Position numbers and translations under genes: made by a program
Shown here: positions 7,001 through 11,870 of the stretch, one piece after another
Numbering within the stretch: the first letter of the stretch is position 1
Layout: every line of letters begins with the position of its first letter
The notes under the pieces: generated by a model
What the model was told of the DNA's origin: nothing
Seen by the model: only the letters and a program-made list of their open reading frames with translations
Database searches by the model: none
Assembly: GCA_955652255.1 (NCBI GenBank)
Contig: CATPAW010000158.1
Coordinates: forward strand, 1 to 11,870
Length of the DNA stretch: 11,870 nt
From: an uncultured Chthoniobacterales bacterium
Lineage (GTDB): Bacteria; Verrucomicrobiota; Verrucomicrobiia; Chthoniobacterales; UBA10450
Reading direction: 5' to 3'

Positions 7001-8031
7001 CGTGTAGTGGCGGCCGTGTCGGCCGCAGATTCTTTAGATTTTGCAGGCGACACGCCTGCCACTACAGAATTCACGTAGGTGTAATCGTAAAGCCTCTCGA
7101 GCGGCAGCTCCGGACTTTTCTCGGCAAACTTCACGGCGGCGAGCACGGTTTCTTTCGCGTGCTTGTCGATCTGATCGAACTTTTCGTTTGTAAGTTTGCC
7201 CTCGCGGGTGAGCTGCGCGCGCAAACGCGTGATCGGATCGTCGAGCCGATATTTTTCCAGCTCATCTTTCGTCCGATAACTTGCCGGATCGGACATGGAA
7301 TGCCCGCGATAACGATAAGTGCGAATCTCGACGAACGCCGGATGCGGATCTTTGCGAATGGAACACACGATCTCGGCGAGTTTGTCGCGCACTTCGCGAA
7401 AGTTCATCCCATCGACAATTTCGCCCGGAATGTCGTAACCCTCGGCACGATCAACGATTTGTTTCAACGATGTCGATCTTTTCACCGAAGTGCCCATCGC
7501 GAAGAGATTGTTTTCGCAGATGAGAACGACCGGCAGTTTAAAAAGCGCGATCAGATTGAGCGCTTCGTGAAATGAGCCCTGATTGATCGCGCCGTCGCCA
7601 AAAAAGCAAAGAGTCACGCGGTCTTCGGTGCGGTACTTGGACGCGAACGCCATTCCCGCTGCCAGCGGAACGTGCGCGCCAACAATGGCGTGCCCACCGT
7701 ACATGTGCCGGCTCCGATCGAAAAAATGCATGGAACCGCCCAGGCCGCGCGAGCAACCGGTTTCCTTGCCGAATAGCTCCGCCATGCACGCATCCGCGCT
7801 GGTGCCGCGGGCAAGGGCATGCGCATGATCGCGATACGCGGTGATGACATAATCGTCGTCACGCACGGCCGCGATTGCGCCCACGACAACCGCCTCCTGC
7901 CCAATGTAAAGATGGCAGAAGCCGCCGATTTTCTGCGCTTGATATTGCTGGCTCGCGCGTTCTTCGAAACGGCGGATCAGCAGCATCAGCGCGAGCATCT
8001 CGACCTCGTCGCGTGGCTCGGGCCGCTGCAT
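6997..8031 (-). CDS. pdhA: Pyruvate dehydrogenase E1 component, alpha subunit, with repeat-encoded tail
   Basis: This is the 344-residue thiamine-diphosphate-binding subunit of E1. It begins MLALMLLIRRFEERA (12-26), followed by GGFCHLYIGQEAVVVGAIAAVRDDDYVITAYRDHAHALARG (36-76). GGSMHFFD (98-105) comes next. The cofactor motif runs from GDG (145-147) to NN (174-175), followed by the loop RYRGHSMSDPASYRTKDE (240-257). The recognisable fold is complete by about residue 320 (LERLYDYTYV). The last residues, SVVAGVSPAKSKESAADTAATTR (322-344), are low in complexity and encoded almost wholly by a palindromic repeat. They are therefore probably an acquired, unstructured tail. It follows the DUF6580-like gene by 6 nt and overlaps pdhB by 4 nt. 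The ATG at 8029-8031 has no Shine-Dalgarno sequence. An ATG in frame at residue 12 is a possible alternative start. Confidence 0.95.
   Translation of the reverse strand: MQRPEPRDEVEMLALMLLIRRFEERASQQYQAQKIGGFCHLYIGQEAVVVGAIAAVRDDDYVITAYRDHAHALARGTSADACMAELFGKETGCSRGLGGSMHFFDRSRHMYGGHAIVGAHVPLAAGMAFASKYRTEDRVTLCFFGDGAINQGSFHEALNLIALFKLPVVLICENNLFAMGTSVKRSTSLKQIVDRAEGYDIPGEIVDGMNFREVRDKLAEIVCSIRKDPHPAFVEIRTYRYRGHSMSDPASYRTKDELEKYRLDDPITRLRAQLTREGKLTNEKFDQIDKHAKETVLAAVKFAEKSPELPLERLYDYTYVNSVVAGVSPAKSKESAADTAATTR
7003..7066. repeat. REP-like double-hairpin inverted repeat within the pdhA 3' end
   Basis: The left arm (7003-7026) and the reverse complement of the right arm (7043-7066) match at 20 of 24 positions and begin with the same TGTAGTGGC. 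Each arm also forms its own hairpin. On the left, GCGGCC (7010-7015) pairs with GGCCGC (7021-7026). On the right, GCAGGC (7043-7048) pairs with GCCTGC (7054-7059). The four differences between arms form two compensated base pairs, so both stems are preserved. A 16-nt spacer separates the arms. The layout resembles REP doublets mobilised in other bacteria by REP-associated tyrosine transposases; no such transposase is in this window. Confidence 0.75.
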
Positions 8032-8037
8032 CGAAAT

Positions 8038-8625
8038 TTACGCGACGCGAGGCAAGGCCGCTCCTGCACGCGAGCGAGCAGAGTTTCGGCCAAAGCTCAT
8101 GCAGGCGATGAAAAGCAGCGTGAACAAAAGATCGCTGAGGAGTGAGTTGCGGAAAAACATCCAACTCGGTGTCGCACTGAACTGGGGCAACCCAACGGTG
8201 AGCGCTTGAATCAGGCCCGCAAAATTCTTCGCGTAACCGGGATCGGTGAGCCAGGCGAACGTGTTGGTGATCGCGTAAAAAATCGTCGATCCAACAACCG
8301 AAGCCGGCAGAAGCGTTTTAAGCGAAATGCGATTGCGCAACAAAAAGCCGATGGACCCGACCAGAGCAAGGGCAAGATAGCGACAAAGAATCAGCGGATC
8401 GACAATGGCCGCGCCGTAATGAAAGTTAAGCACAGCGTCCGAGATAAAAAGCGCGATCAATGGCACGCTGAACTTGTATTTCGCCGGAAAATAAGCAGCG
8501 CTGCAGAGCGCGAGCGCGGCGAAGGGGGCGAAGTTGGAAAGCCAGGTCGCGCCGGAATCAATCAAGAGCCCCGTTGTAATGCGATAGGCGACGACGGAAA
8601 AAACAAGAAGAAGTGCGGGAATCAT
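8038..8625 (-). CDS. DUF6580-like integral membrane protein
   Basis: This 195-residue protein has about five hydrophobic segments. They lie near residues 2-22, 29-47, 52-68, 79-96 and 160-178, with a further moderately hydrophobic stretch at 105-125. Landmarks are LSNFAPFAALALCSAAYFP (29-47), KYKFSVPLIALFISDAVLNFHYG (49-71) and FYAITNTFAWL (115-125). These fit the DUF6580 group of putative transport proteins, which resemble substrate-binding S components of ECF vitamin transporters. That family match is from memory and moderate. It is the first gene of a tight run into pdhA, 6 nt downstream. A cargo linked to pyruvate dehydrogenase, such as a cofactor precursor, is tempting but unproven. The C-terminus (SFGRNSARSRAGAALPRVA) is basic and likely cytoplasmic. 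The ATG has no Shine-Dalgarno sequence. Confidence 0.72.
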   Translation of the reverse strand: MIPALLLVFSVVAYRITTGLLIDSGATWLSNFAPFAALALCSAAYFPAKYKFSVPLIALFISDAVLNFHYGAAIVDPLILCRYLALALVGSIGFLLRNRISLKTLLPASVVGSTIFYAITNTFAWLTDPGYAKNFAGLIQALTVGLPQFSATPSWMFFRNSLLSDLLFTLLFIACMSFGRNSARSRAGAALPRVA

Positions 8626-8765
8626 CGCAGAAATTTATCCGTCCTGCGCGATATGCAAAGACCATTTGGCTAAACTAACCCGGCGGCGTAATTGTCGCTC
8701 TTTTTATTTGTCGATCCTACTTGCGGCGCGCAAGGCGCACAGAGTCCACTGCTGACGCGAGACAC
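8626..8765. other. Intergenic region upstream of the DUF6580-pdh operon
   Basis: These 140 nt lie between the rpsT stop codon and the first gene of the pdh operon, both on the minus strand. They probably hold the operon promoter and the end of the rpsT transcript. Two copies of a recurring motif sit here: ATTGTCGCTCTT at 8691-8702 and TTGTCGATCC at 8708-8717. A T run (8701-8705) is A-rich on the transcribed strand, so it is not an rpsT terminator tail. No clear -35/-10 pair is seen. Confidence 0.35.
8686..8702 (+). repeat. Copy of the GCGTAATTGTCG[AC]TCTT intergenic motif
   Basis: The 17-mer here matches 3104-3120 at 16 of 17 bases, differing only at the A/C position. It lies 66 nt (motif core) upstream of the DUF6580-like start. 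The core of the other copy also lies 66 nt upstream of a minus-strand start, that of the small membrane protein. Confidence 0.5.
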
Positions 8766-9023
8766 TTACTTTTGCGCCGCGGGCGCGGCGGCCATTTTTT
8801 GCAGGCGCGCTTTCCGGCGATTCGCGGCGTTGCGGTGAATGATTCCACGCTTGGCCGCTTTATCGATTGCCGAAATGAGTGCACGAAGTTCTTCCGCAGC
8901 CGGTTGGCCCGCAACGCGCACTCGCTTTTGGAGCGAACGCAGCCGCGTTCGTACACTCCGGTTGTGAAGCGAGCGCGCCATCGATTGCCGAGCACGCTTG
9001 ATTGCGGACTTTGTATTAGCCAT
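8766..9023 (-). CDS. rpsT: 30S ribosomal protein S20
   Basis: This 85-residue basic protein of the small ribosomal subunit binds 16S rRNA early in assembly. The N-terminus MANTKSAIKRARQSMARSLHNRSVRTRLRSLQKRV (1-35) is the family signature. The second half, IDKAAKRGIIHRNAANRRKARLQKMAAA (52-79), is the usual helical RNA-binding region. Length is standard. The ATG is preceded by CCTTTTAACCA with no Shine-Dalgarno sequence, which is notable for a highly expressed ribosomal protein. It stands alone, as rpsT does in most bacteria, flanked by 140 nt on its downstream side and 97 nt upstream. Confidence 0.97.
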   Translation of the reverse strand: MANTKSAIKRARQSMARSLHNRSVRTRLRSLQKRVRVAGQPAAEELRALISAIDKAAKRGIIHRNAANRRKARLQKMAAAPAAQK

Positions 9024-9080
9024 TGGTTAAAAGGAAAATGTTTGCGCGGGCTGGAGGCTCGCGGCGCGCGGCAAAGTTGT

Positions 9081-9096
9081 CAAGATGTCGATCTTG
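9081..9096. promoter_or_regulatory. Perfect inverted repeat upstream of rpsT
   Basis: CAAGAT (9081-9086) and ATCTTG (9091-9096) form a perfect 6-bp stem with loop GTCG, in the 97-nt gap between the L,D-transpeptidase and rpsT. On the minus strand the hairpin overlaps a consensus -35-like TTGACA (9079-9084). It may be an operator or promoter element for rpsT or a transcript end for the upstream gene. No good -10 lies at the usual spacing, so the role is uncertain. Confidence 0.3.
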
Positions 9097-9112
9097 AGGG
9101 GATTCGCGTTTT

Positions 9113-9128
9113 GCGCCTGCTTAGGCGC
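9113..9128. terminator. Hairpin spanning the L,D-transpeptidase stop codon
   Basis: GCGCCT (9113-9118) pairs perfectly with AGGCGC (9123-9128) around the loop GCTT, enclosing the TAA stop codon (9121-9123). On the minus strand the 3' side is followed by AAAAC, not a U tract, so intrinsic termination is not supported. It could protect the transcript end from exonucleases. Confidence 0.25.
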
Positions 9129-9816
9129 CTCGCCCACTCGAAGCCACCAGCGGCACCGGGGCACTTTTGCGTCCGGGCGTCGTCGCTGATTTCTCGGCGC
9201 CAGTAGACGAAATCATTGTCTCGGTCGCCGGTTGGTCGGGCTGGGATGCGGGACGGGCCGGCGCTGCGGCAACTTTCGGCAACCGGTCAGGAACGATTTG
9301 GACAAGTGCACCGAGTGGCAGCTGACTATAAAGAGCAGTCACATCGCTCGATTTCATCCGAATGCAACCGTAACTTGCCGGTCGCCCGATTATTTTTTCC
9401 TGCGGCGTTCCATGAATGTAAATGCACCGGCTAAAAGCATGCACATTCGAAGCCTCGAGGCCACGCAACCAGATGATGCGCGTGATGATGGGATCACGAC
9501 CAGGCGCGTTTGGAAGGAGAATTTCTCCGGTGAAACGACGATTATGAAAAACTGCACCGTTCGGCGCGTGGTCACCGATTTTTTGCGCGACTTGCAGGAA
9601 CCCAAGCGGAGTTGTCATTCTGCCCCAACCATCGCCGAGCCCGAACTTTGAGGTGGAAACAGGATATGTGGCGACCCGGGCGCCGTTTTCCAAAAGCATC
9701 AGCCTCTGGTCGCGCACACTAATTATGACACGACTGGGAACCGACAGTTCGGCGCGCGCACTAAACGGATACGCGATCGAAACGAAGGCGGAAACGACGA
9801 GGAGGGGGCGAAACAT
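9121..9816 (-). CDS. Exported L,D-transpeptidase (YkuD/ErfK family)
   Basis: From the chosen start the protein has 231 residues. A signal peptide (1-22; MFRPLLVVSAFVSIAYPFSARA) with an A-R-A cleavage motif sends it to the periplasm. The catalytic domain (about 27-177) starts RVIISVRDQRLMLLENG (29-45) and contains TPLGFLQV (69-76). It ends in the active-site block IYIHGTPQEKIIGRPASYGCIRM (132-154), with His135, Ser148, Gly150, the nucleophile Cys151 and Arg153. Such enzymes make 3-3 peptidoglycan cross-links or anchor proteins to peptidoglycan. A Pro/Ala/Ser-rich tail (180-231) is probably disordered. The frame is open back to 9939, but that would overlap the end of the upstream glycosyltransferase and bury the signal peptide. 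ATG 9816 lies 31 nt after the glycosyltransferase stop, so the two are likely co-transcribed. Confidence 0.92.
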   Translation of the reverse strand: MFRPLLVVSAFVSIAYPFSARAELSVPSRVIISVRDQRLMLLENGARVATYPVSTSKFGLGDGWGRMTTPLGFLQVAQKIGDHAPNGAVFHNRRFTGEILLPNAPGRDPIITRIIWLRGLEASNVHAFSRCIYIHGTPQEKIIGRPASYGCIRMKSSDVTALYSQLPLGALVQIVPDRLPKVAAAPARPASQPDQPATETMISSTGAEKSATTPGRKSAPVPLVASSGRGA

Positions 9817-9847
9817 GCGCGACTTCTTACTCAGGATTATTCGTTTG

Positions 9848-11347
9848 TCACGCGGGAACTGCGGCTGTCGCACGTGAGCCACCGACACTGAATTTCGGCC
9901 ACGGAGCCAGCGAGGAGAGCGAGACATAGAGAAATCCACTCTGAAACATGAGCAAGAATGGTACCGAAATGAACTGATGGTGCACGATTGCGAACCAAAC
10001 GAAGTAGCTGAAATAGATCGCGAAGGCCAATTCCGCGAGCGGCAGAGCTGATTTAAGCGGCCGGTATTTGCAGGCCCGCCAGGGCTGCGATTTGCGCTCG
10101 ATACCGTACTTCGGCGTTCGGGTAAAATCGGATTTGTGATTAAAGAGAGCTTCCAAGACGGCCCGCGCGTTATTGAGTGAGAGGCCGATCCCGAGGGCGA
10201 GCAAGCAAGGGAGAAAAAGAATTTCTTTCATCCACGTGCGCGGATGCAGCTCGCGTTGTGCGCAAATGTAAAATACCGCCACCGATACCGACGCCGCGAG
10301 AAAAATGGGGATGTCGATCAAAAGAGTCCGCAGCCATCCGGCCTGCGGCCCACCGACGGAGGGATGCAGGAGCACGCATAAGCAAGCAAGAAGCAAGTAA
10401 GCGAAATTCGACATCAAGTGACCCGTGGCTTCGAGCTTAATCGGAAACGGTAGTTTGCTGCGCCAGATGGTGGGCAGAAGTTTCTTGCATGTTTGGACGG
10501 ATCCTTTGGTCCAGCGATGTTGCTGAGATTTGAAGCCGTTCATGTCGACCGGCAGTTCCGCCGGTGTCACCACATCGGGGAGAAAAATAAATTTCCAGCC
10601 CACGAGCTGCGCGCGATAACTAAGATCGAGATCTTCGGTAAGCGTGTCGTGCTGCCAGCCGCCCGCTTCCTCGATGCAAGAACGGCGCCAGAGACCGGCC
10701 GTCCCGTTAAAATTAAAAAAGCGTCCGCTTCGGCTGCGCGCGGTTTGTTCCAGAAGCAGATGTCCATCCAGAAACATCGCCTGCGCGCGCGTGAGCAATG
10801 AATAGCTGCGGTTCAAATGTCCCCAACGCGTCTGGATCATTCCGACTTTCGGATCAGTGAAAAAATCAATGGTGCGCCTGAGCAAGTCGGGCTGCGGGAC
10901 AAAATCGGCGTCGAGAATACAGACAAAATCGCCTTCGGCAGACTCGAGTCCTGCGGCGAGAGCACCCGCTTTGAAACCAGTGCGATCAACGCGATGGATG
11001 AGTTGGACATTGAAACCGCGCCGGCGCAGTTCGTCCGCGCAGGAAGAAGTCAGTTCCCGAGTATCATCGGTCGAATCATCCAGCACCTGAATCTGGAGAA
11101 GTTGCCGCGGGTAGTCCAATTCGCTGACGGAGCGAAGCAAACGCTCGACCACGTAAACTTCGTTAAAGATTGGCAATTGCATCGTCACCTTCGGCAGTTG
11201 TTCAAATCGCCGGGCCGGGATGGATTCACGGTTCCTGTTTTTGAGAAACAGGTAGATAATGAAATAGCGATGGACTCCGTAGGCCGAAAGACCAATGAGC
11301 ACGCTCAGGTAGCAGATCGTCCAGACAATGTAAGCGCTTCCTTGCAT
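9848..11347 (-). CDS. Processive GT2 polysaccharide synthase, CslA/CslC-like
   Basis: From the chosen ATG this is a 499-residue inner-membrane glycosyltransferase of family GT2. An N-terminal helix (about 8-36) precedes the catalytic domain. Its motifs are VTMQLPIFNEVYVVERLL (54-71), VLDDSTDDT (88-96), GFKAGALAAGL (124-134), ILDADF (144-149), TEDLDLSYR (237-245) and QQHRW (275-279). Together these give the complete D, DxD, TED, QxxRW set of processive synthases. About four further helices follow (near 313-330, 338-360, 370-395 and 430-475). The wording of the catalytic blocks resembles plant CslA/CslC mannan and glucan synthases more than BcsA, and no PilZ domain is present. The product may be a beta-mannan or beta-glucan, but it could be a glycolipid. 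An upstream TTG (11530) and ATG (11497) are in frame; the shorter start at the first membrane helix is preferred. Confidence 0.87.
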   Translation of the reverse strand: MQGSAYIVWTICYLSVLIGLSAYGVHRYFIIYLFLKNRNRESIPARRFEQLPKVTMQLPIFNEVYVVERLLRSVSELDYPRQLLQIQVLDDSTDDTRELTSSCADELRRRGFNVQLIHRVDRTGFKAGALAAGLESAEGDFVCILDADFVPQPDLLRRTIDFFTDPKVGMIQTRWGHLNRSYSLLTRAQAMFLDGHLLLEQTARSRSGRFFNFNGTAGLWRRSCIEEAGGWQHDTLTEDLDLSYRAQLVGWKFIFLPDVVTPAELPVDMNGFKSQQHRWTKGSVQTCKKLLPTIWRSKLPFPIKLEATGHLMSNFAYLLLACLCVLLHPSVGGPQAGWLRTLLIDIPIFLAASVSVAVFYICAQRELHPRTWMKEILFLPCLLALGIGLSLNNARAVLEALFNHKSDFTRTPKYGIERKSQPWRACKYRPLKSALPLAELAFAIYFSYFVWFAIVHHQFISVPFLLMFQSGFLYVSLSSLAPWPKFSVGGSRATAAVPA

Positions 11348-11684
11348 GTAGCTTTCAGGAGCTGCCCGTTGGTTGAGGCAGCAAGGGCGACATGATGCCG
11401 TTTCCGGCGCGTGCGTCAAATCAAAAATGCCGCTTTTGCCTCTGGAAAAGGAGCCGACTTCGGCGCTCTGCTTGACTAAAAGGAACGGGTTTTTCATTGT
11501 CGATCTTTCGGAACCGGCGAGCCAAAGCAAAAGTCCCGATCGTTGGAGGCTTCATGCGGAAACGCGCGATTCAAATTTTCGCGCTTTGGCCAACAAGGCA
11601 GGCGAGCGTGAGCCCGGATATTCATCTTGCCTGAGGGGGCGGTCGGGTTAATTGGTGATAGAGGAATTTTTTGCGGGCAAGCGG
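11348..11684. other. Divergent intergenic region with an open 5' extension of the GT2 frame
   Basis: These 337 nt separate the GT2 synthase from the plus-strand partial gene. The GT2 frame stays open from 11347 back to a TTG at 11530, passing an ATG at 11495-11497. The translated extension contains a CRPCC cluster and no recognisable domain. ATTGTCGATCTT (11496-11507) overlaps that upstream ATG on the opposite strand. Beyond 11530 I see no gene, RNA or clear promoter. It probably contains the promoters for both flanking genes. Confidence 0.4.
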
Positions 11685-11870
11685 ATGCAATTGCGAGATA
11701 GATTTAAGAAGCAGAAACGGGATCGTTTTCAACGTTTTAACATTGTTTTTCCCATCCTTTTGGCGGGATGGGTGCCGTCGATTTTAACTCTCGTCGTTTC
11801 CTACACGATCCTGACGAATACACTGGAATCGAAAATCCTGCGCGATCGGCAGACCTTCATTCAATTGATC
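11685..11870 (+). CDS. N-terminus of a membrane protein, cut by the window edge
   Basis: From ATG 11685, 62 codons stay open to the window end. The product starts with a strongly basic segment (RDRFKKQKRDRFQRF, 4-18) and a hydrophobic helix (NIVFPILLAGWVPSILTLVVSYTIL, 19-43). It continues into a charged, probably extracytoplasmic stretch (ESKILRDRQTFIQLI, 48-62). This positive-inside anchor followed by a helical outer region suits a membrane sensor such as a histidine kinase, but too little is visible to assign a family. An in-frame GTG at 11655 would add ten residues and is an alternative start. It is divergent from the GT2 synthase. Confidence 0.6.
   Translation, partial: MQLRDRFKKQKRDRFQRFNIVFPILLAGWVPSILTLVVSYTILTNTLESKILRDRQTFIQLI

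Noticed and set aside
9817..9939. N-terminal extension of the L,D-transpeptidase to 9939
   Set aside because: It would overlap the end of the GT2 synthase and place 41 residues in front of a good signal peptide. ATG 9816 is the sensible start.
11348..11530. Possible cyclic-di-GMP riboswitch ahead of the GT2 synthase
   Set aside because: The conserved GEMM sequence elements and paired stems are not present, and the stretch is an open frame in phase with the synthase.

Overview
The window looks like a stretch of bacterial chromosome carrying ordinary housekeeping and cell-envelope genes. It is moderately GC-rich and gene-dense. It encodes ribosomal protein S20, a dGTPase-like HD hydrolase and the E1/E2 parts of pyruvate dehydrogenase. 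It shows no plasmid, phage, insertion-sequence, tRNA, rRNA or CRISPR signature. The gene mix, the scarcity of Shine-Dalgarno sequences and a REP-like palindrome would suit a soil bacterium of the Verrucomicrobiota type. That placement is an inference from general resemblance and needs a protein search.

Layout, left to right. (1) 99-3043, minus strand: a likely three-gene run, read as a small two-helix membrane protein, then the HD hydrolase (dgt), then a polytopic GT87-like glycosyltransferase. (2) 3123-4694, plus strand: a divergent winged-helix plus SAM O-methyltransferase, followed by a DUF1232 membrane protein. (3) 4714-8625, minus strand: a tight operon read as a DUF6580-like membrane protein, pdhA, pdhB, pdhC. 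The spacings are 6 nt, a 4-nt ATGA overlap, and 22 nt. No E3 (lipoamide dehydrogenase) gene lies in the window. (4) 8766-9023, minus strand: rpsT. (5) 9121-11347, minus strand: a processive GT2 polysaccharide synthase followed closely by an exported L,D-transpeptidase. (6) 11685 to the right edge, plus strand: the N-terminus of an unidentified membrane protein.

How the genes work together: the pdh operon would make acetyl-CoA from pyruvate, with an integral membrane protein of unknown cargo as its first gene. The GT2 synthase and L,D-transpeptidase form an envelope pair, one making a glycan and the other cross-linking peptidoglycan. The remaining genes have no obvious shared pathway.

The most notable structure is a double-hairpin inverted repeat at 7003-7066. 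It lies inside the reading frame of pdhA, encodes nearly all of its last 23 residues, and ends just before the pdhA/pdhB stop-start overlap. Base changes between its two arms are compensatory, so each arm still folds. A short motif, ATTGTCG[AC]TCT, also recurs near gene starts. I found no convincing new multi-gene system.
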